A stretch of 64,000 nucleotides of DNA. Origin: Bacteroidota bacterium (GTDB lineage Bacteria; Bacteroidota; Bacteroidia; Flavobacteriales; Flavobacteriaceae). The notes under the pieces were generated by a model that saw nothing but the letters and a program-made list of their open reading frames with translations, was not told where the DNA came from and did not search any database. Made by a program: the position numbers and the translations under genes. Location of the stretch: NCBI GenBank assembly GCA_018335575.1, contig JAGXRT010000065.1:104261-168260 (forward strand), given 5' to 3'. Positions within the stretch are counted from its first letter, which is position 1; each line of letters begins with the position of its first letter. Shown piece by piece: positions 36,931 to 46,247 of the stretch.

Positions 36931-36978
36931 AAACCCAATAGTGATTATTTTGTATATTAGAACTGCACTATTGGGTTT
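36931..36978. terminator. Long inverted repeat, probable terminator
   Basis: Two perfect 13-base arms, AAACCCAATAGTG (36931-36943) and CACTATTGGGTTT (36966-36978), enclose a 22-base loop directly after the SpoU stop codon. Only three T residues end the right arm, so termination is probable, not certain. It lies between convergent genes. Confidence 0.6.
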
Positions 36979-36989
36979 GATTGAATAAA

Positions 36990-37151
36990 TCAATTATTTT
37001 TTGTCTTGAGTAATATTAAATGTATTATAGCAGGTAAACAACCAATAAATGCTGCTGATAAAAATATTTCTTCAAATAAAATCCAGCAAATTATACCGGT
37101 AACCAGCTGACTGCTTATTAGAATGAAGAGGATGTTTAAAAATGTTTTCAT
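36990..37151 (-). CDS. Small hydrophobic membrane protein, hypothetical
   Basis: A 53-residue protein with two predicted helices (about residues 3-20 and 25-47), starting MKTFLNILFILISS. The frame is open further upstream (ATG at 37187), but the extra residues are polar and the ATG at 37151 begins the helix. No family recognised. It is the only candidate gene here ending in TGA, which lowers confidence a little. Confidence 0.5.
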   Translation of the reverse strand: MKTFLNILFILISSQLVTGIICWILFEEIFLSAAFIGCLPAIIHLILLKTKNN

Positions 37152-37298
37152 TTGGTTAATTTTTTTGGAATTCCGACAGCTAAACAAAAAAAAACGACTT
37201 GTGCAAAAGAATTTTACAAGCGTAGCAATTTGCTTTACAAGCGTAAAGTGGGATTAAAAAGGTTATTCGAGTTTAATTATTTCAACGAGCGGTTTTTC

Positions 37299-38648
37299 TT
37301 AAAATCCAAGCATCAATTTAGCAATCCAGAAATAAATTAAAATTCCGAAAATATCATTGCAAGTAGTTATAAACGGTCCGGTTGCAATGGCCGGGTCAAT
37401 GCCTTGTTTGTTTAAAAACAACGGAACAAAAGTACCAATAAGTCCTGCCATAATAATTACAAAAAACAAGGATGTAGAAATGGCTATAGCGGTAGTAAAA
37501 TCGTTTTGCCAAAACCAGGTCATAGAAAACAAAATAATTGCTAAAATTAATCCGTTTAACATGGCCAGTGATATTTCTTTCATCAATCGTTTACCGATAC
37601 TACCTTTTAAATTGTCATTGGCTAAACCTTGAACTATAATAGCCGAAGACTGTACACCAACATTTCCAGCCATGGCGGCAATTAGTGGTGTAAACATAAA
37701 TAAAATAGCATGTTCTGCAATGGCGCCTTCAAACAATCCCATAATTCGGGCAGTTCCAACACCGCCTAACAATCCTAAAAATAACCAAGGCAAACGCGCG
37801 CGGGTTAATTCAAAAATAGTGTCATCTGCTTCTACATCTTCGGTTAAACCAGCTGCTAATTGATAGTCTTTTTCTGCTTCTTCTTTAATTACGTCAACAA
37901 TATCATCAATCGTAATTCTACCTACCAATCGATCCAATTCATCGACCACCGGAATAGCTTCCAAGTCGTATTTTTGCATGACTCTGGCTACTTCTTCGGC
38001 AGAATCATCAACTCTAACAAAATCTACTTTTGGGATATAAACATCTTTAATAGGTGTTTTTGTTGAGGTAGTTAATAAATCTTTTAACGATAGTCTTCCT
38101 TTTAATTTGTCGTTATCATCAACTACATAAATAGAGTGTACGCGGGTAACTTCTTCGGCCTGAGCACGCATTTCTTTAACGCAAGTAAGTACATTCCAAT
38201 TGATGTTTACCTTTACCAACTCTTTTGCCATCAAACCACCGGCAGAATCTTCGTCGTAACGTAATAATTCTACAATGTCTTTAGCGTGTTCATCATCATC
38301 TAATTCAGAAATTACTTCTTGTTTTCTTTGTTCAGAAAGTTCCGCGATGATATCTGCAGCGTCATCAGAGTCTAATTCAGTTAACTCATCAGCAATTTCT
38401 TTGGCGGATAAACTTTGTAAGATTTTCTCCCGTACATCTTCATCAATTTCCAGTAATATTTCAGAAGTAATTTCAGTATCTAAACTGTTAAATATGTAGG
38501 TTGCCTCGTATGTATTTAACTCATCCAGAATTTCTGCAATATCTGCATAGTGTAAATCTTTCAACAAATCAACCACCCCTTGCTCATCGTTTTGTTGAAT
38601 GAGTAAGGAAACTTGGTTTAAAAGTTCTTGACTGTATTGAAATGCCAT
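37299..38648 (-). CDS. mgtE: Magnesium transporter MgtE
   Basis: A 449-residue MgtE: an N-terminal superhelical domain (about 5-130, YADIAEILDELN, LDSDDAADIIAEL), two CBS domains (about 135-255, EVTRVHSIYVVDDNDKLKGRLSL, DLEAIPVVDELDRLVGRITIDDI) and five membrane helices (about 285-449) with the pore segment AAMAGNVGVQSSAIIVQGLA and the C-terminal GPFITTCNDIFGILIYFWIA. The cytosolic domains gate the channel by magnesium level. Last gene of the ribF-serS-DUF4286-rsmA-mgtE run, 40 bases after rsmA. Confidence 0.96.
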   Translation of the reverse strand: MAFQYSQELLNQVSLLIQQNDEQGVVDLLKDLHYADIAEILDELNTYEATYIFNSLDTEITSEILLEIDEDVREKILQSLSAKEIADELTELDSDDAADIIAELSEQRKQEVISELDDDEHAKDIVELLRYDEDSAGGLMAKELVKVNINWNVLTCVKEMRAQAEEVTRVHSIYVVDDNDKLKGRLSLKDLLTTSTKTPIKDVYIPKVDFVRVDDSAEEVARVMQKYDLEAIPVVDELDRLVGRITIDDIVDVIKEEAEKDYQLAAGLTEDVEADDTIFELTRARLPWLFLGLLGGVGTARIMGLFEGAIAEHAILFMFTPLIAAMAGNVGVQSSAIIVQGLANDNLKGSIGKRLMKEISLAMLNGLILAIILFSMTWFWQNDFTTAIAISTSLFFVIIMAGLIGTFVPLFLNKQGIDPAIATGPFITTCNDIFGILIYFWIAKLMLGF

Positions 38649-38688
38649 AAGTTTAGTTTTTACGATTAGAAATTACCTTTTTTGGGGT

Positions 38689-39465
38689 TTAGCCCAAATC
38701 TTTTTCAATTTTTGCAGTTAGCTCAATAAAACGAGCCACGCTCAATTGTTCGGGTCGTAATGCAAAAATAGAATCTTCCCTTAAATTATCTGATAAATTT
38801 AAGGATTTTAAACTGTTTCGTAAGGTTTTTCTACGCTGATTAAAAGCAGTTTTAACTACACTATAAAACAATTTTTCATTTACTGGAAGCGTGTAATTTT
38901 CTTTTCTTTTAAGATGTATGACTCCCGATTGTACTTTGGGAGGTGGATCAAACACGGTGTTTTCTACGGTAAACAAGTAGGTAATATCATAAAATGCTTG
39001 TGCCAACACAGATAAGATTCCGTAGGTTTTACTACCTTCTTTTTCGGCAATTCGTTCGGCAACTTCTTTTTGAAACATGCCGCTAAACTCTGGAATAATA
39101 TCCCTGTTTTCGAGTGCTTTGAATACTATCTGAGATGATATATTGTACGGAAAATTACCTATAATAGCCAGTTGCTGATTGGGAAAATAGTCTTTTAGAT
39201 TAATTTTTAAAAAATCGGCTTCAATAATGTTGTCTGCTAAATTTAAGTAATGCGTTTTTAAATATGTTACCGACTCTGAATCAATTTCAATAACATGCGT
39301 TTTATAATCTTTTTTAAGCAAATACTTAGTTAAAACTCCCATTCCAGGACCAATTTCCAACACTGTTTTATAGCCATCGCCAGACAACGAATCTGCAATT
39401 TGACTTGCAATTGTTTCGTCTTTTAAAAAGTGCTGACCCAGATGTTTCTTGGCTTTAACAATCAT
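38689..39465 (-). CDS. rsmA: 16S rRNA (adenine1518-N6/adenine1519-N6)-dimethyltransferase
   Basis: A 258-residue KsgA/RsmA enzyme that dimethylates the two adjacent adenosines of helix 45. Motifs: [18 protein letters not shown] at the N-terminus, [16 protein letters not shown] (SAM loop), [12 protein letters not shown] (catalytic NFPY form of NLPY) and [14 protein letters not shown] near the C-terminus. Lies 13 bases after the DUF4286 gene. Confidence 0.96.
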   Translation of the reverse strand: MIVKAKKHLGQHFLKDETIASQIADSLSGDGYKTVLEIGPGMGVLTKYLLKKDYKTHVIEIDSESVTYLKTHYLNLADNIIEADFLKINLKDYFPNQQLAIIGNFPYNISSQIVFKALENRDIIPEFSGMFQKEVAERIAEKEGSKTYGILSVLAQAFYDITYLFTVENTVFDPPPKVQSGVIHLKRKENYTLPVNEKLFYSVVKTAFNQRRKTLRNSLKSLNLSDNLREDSIFALRPEQLSVARFIELTAKIEKDLG

Positions 39466-39478
39466 TATTTGGTAGTAT

Positions 39479-39793
39479 TTACGGTTGAAATTGTGAAACT
39501 ACTTTTAATTCGGTATGAAAGAAAACATATTTTCCACTAAAATTTTGTTGCAACTGATCTTCTAACAAAATCAATTCTTCTTGCATAAATTGTGATAATT
39601 TTTCTTGGGTAGCCGTATGAAATTGTACAGCGTAGGTTACACCTCCCATTTCTTCTTTAACCATTACTAAATGTATATTGGCTGCACTAAAATTACCCAC
39701 AGAAATTGTACGTTTGAAAAATTTTTCCATCCAAGCAATCCATTCATGTTGAATTGATTCTTCTAAATTAAAAGTGATGTTATAAATATACAT
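39479..39793 (-). CDS. DUF4286 family protein
   Basis: A 104-residue protein of the bacteroidal DUF4286 family: [42 protein letters not shown] and [13 protein letters not shown] ferredoxin-like small fold is likely; function unknown. It sits two bases after serS and 13 before rsmA, so it is co-expressed with translation genes. Confidence 0.85.
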   Translation of the reverse strand: MYIYNITFNLEESIQHEWIAWMEKFFKRTISVGNFSAANIHLVMVKEEMGGVTYAVQFHTATQEKLSQFMQEELILLEDQLQQNFSGKYVFFHTELKVVSQFQP

Positions 39794-39795
39794 GC

Positions 39796-41070
39796 TTAGT
39801 TTATTATATCAAACCCACAGTAAGGTATTAATACTTCTGGTATCTTAATTCCATCTTCGGTTTGATAATTCTCTAACAATCCGGCTAAAACTCTTGGTAA
39901 GGCCAATGAGCTACCGTTTAAGGTGTGTGCTAGTTCATTTTTACCCTCGCTGTTTTTAAAACGCAATTTTAATCGGTTGGCCTGGAAGGTTTCGAAGTTA
40001 GAAACCGAACTGATTTCTAGCCATTTGTCTTGTGCCGTAGAAAACACTTCAAAATCATAAGTAAGCGCTGAAGTAAATCCCATATCCCCACCACATAATT
40101 TTAAAATTCGGTATGGCAGTTTCAATTCATTTAATATATCTTTTACGTGTTCTACCATTCCTTCTAAAGCCTCATATGATTTTGATGGATGTTCAATACG
40201 TACTATTTCTACTTTGTCAAATTGATGTAGCCGGTTTAATCCTCTCACATGAGCTCCGTAGGATCCGGCTTCGCGTCTAAAACACGGTGTATATGCTGTA
40301 TTTAAAATGGGTAAATCACTTTCTTTAAGTAAAACATCGCGGTATAAATTTGTTACCGGAACTTCTGCAGTAGGAATCAAATATAAATTATCTATTTCGC
40401 ATCGATACATTTGTCCTTCTTTATCGGGTAATTGACCTGTTCCAAAACCCGATGCTTCATTTACTACAAACGGTGGAAGAATTTCAATGTATCCGGCAGC
40501 TGCATTTTTATCAATAAAATAGTTTATCAAGGCGCGTTGTAAACGAGCGCCTTTTCCTTTGTAAACAGGAAAACCTGCTCCTGTAATTTTATTACCTAAA
40601 TCAAAATCGATGATATCGTATTTTTTGGCCAACTCCCAATGTGGTACAGCATTTTTGTGTAAGGTTGGGATGGAACCATGTTCAAAAACCACTTCATTAT
40701 CCTCAGGGGTTTTTCCAAACGGAACTTTTTCTGATGGTATATTTGGTACTAAATACAATAATTCGTTTAATGTATCGGTTATATTGTTTAATTTTTCTGT
40801 TAATTCTTTAGACGATTCCCGTAATTGAATGGTTTTAAGTTTAAGGTCTTCAGCTTTTTGTTTTTCTCCAGATTTCATTAACTGCCCAATTTCTTTAGAG
40901 AGCGCGTTAGATTCTGCAAGAGCATTGTCAAGTTCTGTTTGGGTAGTTCTACGCAATTCATCAGTAGCTAATATTTTTTCAATTAGCGCTGTTGCATTTT
41001 TAAAATTCCTTTTTGCTAATCCGATTAAAACTAGTTCTTTGTGTTCTCTAATGAAAGGTACTTGCAACAT
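39796..41070 (-). CDS. serS: Seryl-tRNA synthetase
   Basis: A 424-residue class IIa synthetase. The N-terminal long antiparallel coiled coil (about 30-100) binds the long variable arm of tRNA-Ser. The catalytic core has EVPVTNLYRD, motif 2 FRREAGSYGAHVRGLNRLHQFDKVE and motif 3 TLNGSSLALPRVLAGLLENYQ. Length is normal. Lies 20 bases after ribF. Confidence 0.97.
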   Translation of the reverse strand: MLQVPFIREHKELVLIGLAKRNFKNATALIEKILATDELRRTTQTELDNALAESNALSKEIGQLMKSGEKQKAEDLKLKTIQLRESSKELTEKLNNITDTLNELLYLVPNIPSEKVPFGKTPEDNEVVFEHGSIPTLHKNAVPHWELAKKYDIIDFDLGNKITGAGFPVYKGKGARLQRALINYFIDKNAAAGYIEILPPFVVNEASGFGTGQLPDKEGQMYRCEIDNLYLIPTAEVPVTNLYRDVLLKESDLPILNTAYTPCFRREAGSYGAHVRGLNRLHQFDKVEIVRIEHPSKSYEALEGMVEHVKDILNELKLPYRILKLCGGDMGFTSALTYDFEVFSTAQDKWLEISSVSNFETFQANRLKLRFKNSEGKNELAHTLNGSSLALPRVLAGLLENYQTEDGIKIPEVLIPYCGFDIIN

Positions 41071-41090
41071 AGCGGTTGTGTATTTTGTAG

Positions 41091-42026
41091 TTATTGTATT
41101 ATTTTTTGCAGGTATGTAACTGCGTTTAGTTGATCAATATAAAGCTGATTTTTTAAATCGTTAAGCGATTCAAATTTTTGTTCATCACGCAACCAATTTA
41201 AAATTTCTATTGTTATTTCAGCGCCATAAATGTATTGATTAAAATTGAAAAAGTGAACCTCGATGGTTTGATTTTTTCCGTTTACAGTGGGTCTGTTTCC
41301 AATGTTCATCATTCCATATATTACGTTACTTTCAACAAATGATTTTACAACATAAACTCCGTTTTTAGGAATTAATTTGTAAGCATCTTTTACTTCAATA
41401 TTAGCTGTTGGAAATCCAATTTTAGAACCTATTTTTTTGCCTTCAACTACTTTTCCAGTCAAGAAAAAATTATAACCTAAATATGCATTTGCTTGCTGAA
41501 TATTACCTTCTGAAATTGAATTTCTAATTTTGGTTGAACTAATGGTAACTTCTTTTAAACTAATAGCATCAATTTCATGAACCTTAAAATGATACTTTTT
41601 TGAATAGTGATTTAATAGTTCAAAATTTCCTTCGCGATGTTTTCCAAACTGATGATCGTAACCAATATATAAGTTTTTTGCATTTAGTTTATTAACTAAA
41701 ATAGTTTCTATAAATTCAACAGCTGTTAAATTAGAAAAATTGACATCAAAAGGGATGATGACAAAATAATCAATTCCTAATTTTTCAATAAGTTGGATAC
41801 GTTCTTCAATGGTATTTATTAATTTAATGTCAGTATTGGTTTCTAATACCATTCTGGGATGTGGAAAAAATGTAACAATAACAGATTTTTCATTATTATT
41901 TTTTGCGGTACAAACAATCGATTTAAGTATTTTTTGATGTCCTAAATGAACTCCATCAAATGTACCAATAGTGACTACTGTAGGGAAATCAATTGTAAAA
42001 TCGTTAAAATTGTTAATTACTTCCAA
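41091..42026 (-). CDS. ribF: Bifunctional riboflavin kinase/FAD synthetase
   Basis: A 311-residue two-domain enzyme making FMN and then FAD. The N-terminal adenylyltransferase domain has VVTIGTFDGVHLGHQKIL, TFFPHPR and IGYDHQFGKHREG. The C-terminal riboflavin kinase domain has GKKIGSKIGFPTANIEV, GVYVV and GNRPTVNG. First gene of the minus-strand run to mgtE. A TAAATTTG box on the minus strand lies upstream. I see no FMN-riboswitch-like structure. Confidence 0.96.
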   Translation of the reverse strand: MEVINNFNDFTIDFPTVVTIGTFDGVHLGHQKILKSIVCTAKNNNEKSVIVTFFPHPRMVLETNTDIKLINTIEERIQLIEKLGIDYFVIIPFDVNFSNLTAVEFIETILVNKLNAKNLYIGYDHQFGKHREGNFELLNHYSKKYHFKVHEIDAISLKEVTISSTKIRNSISEGNIQQANAYLGYNFFLTGKVVEGKKIGSKIGFPTANIEVKDAYKLIPKNGVYVVKSFVESNVIYGMMNIGNRPTVNGKNQTIEVHFFNFNQYIYGAEITIEILNWLRDEQKFESLNDLKNQLYIDQLNAVTYLQKIIQ

Positions 42027-42158
42027 TTGTTATTCTATTAATGAATTGATTGCAAATTTACAGTTATTTTATTCAATATATTAAAGTGATATTTTTTAAA
42101 AAACTTGATTAGCAAAATAAATACTGTAATTTAGCATAAGCACTAATTAAAAGTTATA

Positions 42159-45146
42159 ATGAATTTAAAATACCTACTAATATTCGTATTAGGATTTGTT
42201 ACTATAGTTGGTAACGCCCAACATAAAAAACAGTTAATCCAATCTGCTGCAAAAAATACTTCACAAAGAGGTCCTTTTGGATATGTGCGATGTTCATCTG
42301 TTGAAAATGAATTAGCATTACAGCAGCAATTTCCAGATCGATTAAATAATAAGGAATTTGAAAAATGGATTGCTCCTTTAGTTTCTGAGCAAAAAAACAG
42401 AATTGCTTCTAAATCATCAAAAGTTGCTAGCATCATTTCCATACCAGTTGTTGTGCATATTATACACAATGGTGATGCTTTGGGGACTGGAGAAAATATT
42501 ACAGATGCACAAGTTAGATCACAAATTAAGGTGCTAAATCAGGATTATCGTAAAATGATGGGAACAAGAGGTTATAATAACAATGTAGTTGGAGCTGATA
42601 CAGAAATCGAATTTTGTTTAGCTGCAGTTGATCCATCAGGTAACATGACTAACGGAATTAACAGAAGAGAGTTTTCAAACACTTCGTTTACCCAAACCGA
42701 AGTTAATACGATCGTAAAACCAGCAACCCAATGGGACCCAACCAAATATTTAAATATTTGGGTTGTCAGATTTACCGATAATACTCTTTTAGGATATGCA
42801 CAATTTCCGAGCGCTTCTGGATTATCAGGTCTTTCATCTAACGGGGGGGAAGCAACAACAGATGGCGTTGTAATTGTTTATCAAGCCTTTGGGTCGGCTG
42901 ATGATAATGATGGCACGTTTATTCTGAATAATACGTATAAATACGGACGTACTACTACCCATGAAGTAGGACATTGGTTAGGATTAAGACACACCTGGGG
43001 CGATGGTGATTGTTCTGTTGATGACTATTGTAATGATACACCCATTTCTGGAGAAGCAAATTATGATTGTCCCGCATCAAAAGATACTTGTCCTGCAAGC
43101 CCTGGTGTCGATATGATTGAAAATTATATGGATTATACCAAGGACGCTTGTATGAATATTTTTACTAATGATCAGAAAATACGCATGTTAACTGTTTTAG
43201 AAAATTCACCAAGACGCAAAGAGTTAGTTTCTTCTACAACGTGTAACAGTGATTTTAGCTTTTCCTTAGCTCAAGACACTAAAGAAGTGTGCGTACCATC
43301 CAATGCAGTATATACTTTTACCTATAATACATATCTAGGTTTTAATACGCCTGTTACATTTTCTGCAACAAATTTACCAGCTGGGGTAACTGCTTCATTT
43401 AACCCAGCTACGGCTACTGCCAACAACACCATTGTTACTTTGACTTTGAGTGGCATAAATAACAGTAATATTGGTAATTATCAGTTTAGAATAGTAGGAA
43501 GTTATAATTTAGTTTCAAAAGGTGTTTTTGCTAATCTAAATATTTACAACACTGTTTTTACACCAATAGTAATAACCTCTCCAGTAAATAATAGTATAGG
43601 CGTAGTAACACCAACAAATTTAAGCTGGGGTGCAATACCGAATGCTAAATCATACCAGATAGACCTCTCTACCAATCCTTCATTTTCCACGATTATTCAA
43701 ACAGCTACTGTATCAAATAATACATTTAGAACTATATTGTTAAATCCATTAACAACTTATTACTGGAGAGTTAAGCCTATTAATCCGTGTTCTCAGGGCG
43801 CATTCTCTTCAACTGCTATTTTTACAACTGCAGATATTGTTTGTAAAGATTTTGTTGCAAGTGACATCCCTAAAACAATCAATGCTGCTACTCCTAATAC
43901 AGTAACATCAACATTATATGTTAATGAGTTGATGGATATTACTTATTTAAAAGTGCGACTTAATATAACCCATACATGGGTTGAAGATCTTACTATTTCA
44001 TTAGTTAGTCCTAAGGGTACAGTCATTGTTTTATCAAGGGAAAATGGAGGAGACGGTAAAAACTATGTAAATACTGTATTTGATGAAAATGCGTCAACAC
44101 CTATTGCTAGTGGTGCCGCGCCATTTACCGGCAGCTTTAAACCAGATGGTATGTTAAGCGCATTAAATGGAGAATCATCTTTTGGTAACTGGCAATTAAG
44201 AGTTGCTGATGGTTATAATGAAGATGGAGGGTCTTTAAATAGCTGGACACTTACCGTTTGTGGAATTTCAAAACCCGACATGGATAAGGATGGTATAATA
44301 GACTCATTAGATAATTGTCCTAGCACACCTAATACAGATCAAAAAGATACCGATGGAGATGGTATTGGTGACGCATGTGATCCCGACGATGACAATGACG
44401 GTGTTTTGGATGTGAATGATAACTGTCCATTAACTGTTAATCCAGATCAAAAAGACAATGATAATGATGGAATTGGAGATGTTTGTGACCCGGATGATGA
44501 TAACGACGGAATTTTAGATACAGTTGACAATTGTCCTTTTACTTACAACCCAGATCAAAAAGATAATGATTCGGACGGAATTGGTGATGTTTGCGACCCT
44601 GATGATGACAATGATGGCGTTTTGGATATTAATGATAACTGTCCATTTACAGTTAACCCAAATCAAGAGGATAATGATAAAGATGGAATTGGTGATGTTT
44701 GTGACCCTGATGATGATAACGATGGTGTTTTAGACCTAGATGATAATTGCGTTTTTGGAGCCAATCCAGATCAAAATGATTATAATAGGGATGGAATTGG
44801 AGACGCATGTGATGATTGTGATAAAGACGGTAAATTAAATTATGAAGACAATGAGAATTCTGGTTGTAATGTAGTTGTGATTTCGGGTTTTTCACCTAAC
44901 GGAGATGGAATTTATGACTATTTTGTAATTGGTAATATAGAGTATTTTCCAAACAATACAGTTCAAATTTTTAACCGATGGGGAAGTAAAGTGTTTGAAG
45001 CAAAAGCTTATTTAAATACTTGGGATGGTATTTCAACTGAAGGTGGAAGTAATAAATTATTACCTGCAGGACCCTATTTCTATGTTATCGAATTAAATGA
45101 AGAAGGTATGAAACCTGTAACAGGCTGGATTTATATCAATTACTAA
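42159..45146 (+). CDS. Secreted M43-type metalloprotease with P-domain, TSP3 repeats and type B T9SS signal
   Basis: A 995-residue exported protein. In order: a signal peptide (1-20, ending near GNAQ), a propeptide, a pappalysin-like (M43) zinc protease domain with [11 protein letters not shown] (His268, His272, His278) and the Met-turn NYMDYT, a fibronectin-III-like stretch (about 465-555), a proprotein-convertase P-domain (about 565-705), thrombospondin type 3 calcium-binding repeats (about 706-885), and a gliding-motility-type C-terminal domain (about 905-995, [14 protein letters not shown] ... [13 protein letters not shown]) that targets type IX secretion. The next gene, 17 bases on, is its probable PorP/SprF partner. 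The substrate is unknown. Confidence 0.92.
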   Translation: MNLKYLLIFVLGFVTIVGNAQHKKQLIQSAAKNTSQRGPFGYVRCSSVENELALQQQFPDRLNNKEFEKWIAPLVSEQKNRIASKSSKVASIISIPVVVHIIHNGDALGTGENITDAQVRSQIKVLNQDYRKMMGTRGYNNNVVGADTEIEFCLAAVDPSGNMTNGINRREFSNTSFTQTEVNTIVKPATQWDPTKYLNIWVVRFTDNTLLGYAQFPSASGLSGLSSNGGEATTDGVVIVYQAFGSADDNDGTFILNNTYKYGRTTTHEVGHWLGLRHTWGDGDCSVDDYCNDTPISGEANYDCPASKDTCPASPGVDMIENYMDYTKDACMNIFTNDQKIRMLTVLENSPRRKELVSSTTCNSDFSFSLAQDTKEVCVPSNAVYTFTYNTYLGFNTPVTFSATNLPAGVTASFNPATATANNTIVTLTLSGINNSNIGNYQFRIVGSYNLVSKGVFANLNIYNTVFTPIVITSPVNNSIGVVTPTNLSWGAIPNAKSYQIDLSTNPSFSTIIQTATVSNNTFRTILLNPLTTYYWRVKPINPCSQGAFSSTAIFTTADIVCKDFVASDIPKTINAATPNTVTSTLYVNELMDITYLKVRLNITHTWVEDLTISLVSPKGTVIVLSRENGGDGKNYVNTVFDENASTPIASGAAPFTGSFKPDGMLSALNGESSFGNWQLRVADGYNEDGGSLNSWTLTVCGISKPDMDKDGIIDSLDNCPSTPNTDQKDTDGDGIGDACDPDDDNDGVLDVNDNCPLTVNPDQKDNDNDGIGDVCDPDDDNDGILDTVDNCPFTYNPDQKDNDSDGIGDVCDPDDDNDGVLDINDNCPFTVNPNQEDNDKDGIGDVCDPDDDNDGVLDLDDNCVFGANPDQNDYNRDGIGDACDDCDKDGKLNYEDNENSGCNVVVISGFSPNGDGIYDYFVIGNIEYFPNNTVQIFNRWGSKVFEAKAYLNTWDGISTEGGSNKLLPAGPYFYVIELNEEGMKPVTGWIYINY
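44313..44815 (+). repeat. 108-base tandem repeats encoding TSP3 calcium-binding units
   Basis: Within the protease gene, four full copies and one partial copy of an exactly 36-codon unit start at 44313, 44421, 44529, 44637 and 44745. Each encodes a NCP...[23 protein letters not shown] pattern, with DxDxDG-type calcium sites. No length variation is seen between the full units. Confidence 0.9.
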
Positions 45147-45163
45147 ACACCTTAGAAATCAAC

Positions 45164-46069
45164 ATGAAAAATAATATTTTAATGCATTTTAGTAAAATAA
45201 GTATTTCACTGTTAATAGTTTTATTTACTTTAATAACAGACACAAATGCACAACAAGACCCTTACTTCTCGTTATATAATTATAATATGGGAATTTTAAA
45301 CCCTGCTTTTTCTGGTGTAGAAAGTTTAACATCAATCAATTTAAATTTCAGAAAACAATGGGCCGGAGTAGAAGGAAGTCCACAAACACAAGGATTAATG
45401 ATTTCTGCACCAATTAACGATAGAATTGGATTGGGATTTTCTGTAGTTAATGATAAAGTTTTTGTGTTAAACGAAACTGATATTTATGCCGATTTTTCCT
45501 ACAAATTGACTATGGGATTGGAAACAGATTTGTTTTTGGGGCTTAAAGCAGGAGGATCGTCTATTAATATTGATTTAATATCATTGGGAATTAATGATCC
45601 ACTTTTTTCAGAAGATGTAAGTAGATTTAATCCCAATTTTGGAATGGGTGCTTACCTTAAGAACGAAAAATTTTATTTTCATCTTTCTGTTCCTGCATTG
45701 CTAAGTTCCAAAAGGTATGAGAAAGAGGGTGTTTTGGTTACTAAAGCAACTGATAAGGCTCATATTTATGCTGGTGGGGGCTATATATTTCAACTTAATA
45801 ACAATACAAGATTAAACATTTCTGGATTGACAAAGTTAGTTGCAGGAGCCCCAATTTCAACGGATATCTCTAGCATAGTATCTATTCAAGAGAAAACAGA
45901 ATTAGGAATTTCTTACCGCTTTAATGAGTCAATAAGTGCCATAGCAATGTTTAAGTATATAGAGTGGTTACACTTTGGATATGCATACGAACACACTACT
46001 TCACCGGTTGGTGATTACAGTAATGGTTCTCACGAATTACTTATAAAGTTTCTATTTTTAAAGAAATAA
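45164..46069 (+). CDS. PorP/SprF family type IX secretion outer-membrane protein
   Basis: A 301-residue outer-membrane protein: signal peptide ending in NAQ, then QDPYFSLYNYNMGILNPAFSGVE, the family hallmark, WAGVEGSPQTQGLMISAPI, and beta-strands to the C-terminus. SprF-like proteins are needed for export of the neighbouring T9SS type B cargo. It lies 17 bases after the metalloprotease gene, and a terminator follows, so the two form one operon. Confidence 0.9.
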   Translation: MKNNILMHFSKISISLLIVLFTLITDTNAQQDPYFSLYNYNMGILNPAFSGVESLTSINLNFRKQWAGVEGSPQTQGLMISAPINDRIGLGFSVVNDKVFVLNETDIYADFSYKLTMGLETDLFLGLKAGGSSINIDLISLGINDPLFSEDVSRFNPNFGMGAYLKNEKFYFHLSVPALLSSKRYEKEGVLVTKATDKAHIYAGGGYIFQLNNNTRLNISGLTKLVAGAPISTDISSIVSIQEKTELGISYRFNESISAIAMFKYIEWLHFGYAYEHTTSPVGDYSNGSHELLIKFLFLKK

Positions 46070-46099
46070 AAAGAAATAATAAGTTTAAGTGTTATCATT

Positions 46100-46128
46100 A
46101 TGAAAAGCTCGTAAAACGAGCTTTTTTG
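46100..46128 (+). terminator. Terminator of the protease/PorP operon
   Basis: Stem AAAGCTCG/CGAGCTTT with a short loop, followed by TTTTG. Confidence 0.85.
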
Positions 46129-46155
46129 TTGCTATATTATTAAAAATATAACCGA

Positions 46156-46173
46156 TATTATGCATGCATAATA
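46156..46173. promoter_or_regulatory. Perfect 18-base palindrome upstream of a TonB receptor
   Basis: TATTATGCATGCATAATA is fully self-complementary and lies 75 bases upstream of the TonB receptor ATG, after the previous operon's terminator. It could be an operator for a dimeric regulator. No clear -7 box is near it. Confidence 0.4.
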
Positions 46174-46247
46174 AAAAAATACATTAAAAAATGATGATAT
46201 ATCAAAAATTAATGTAATTTTCCAGCGCATTAACTAACTTTTTTAAT

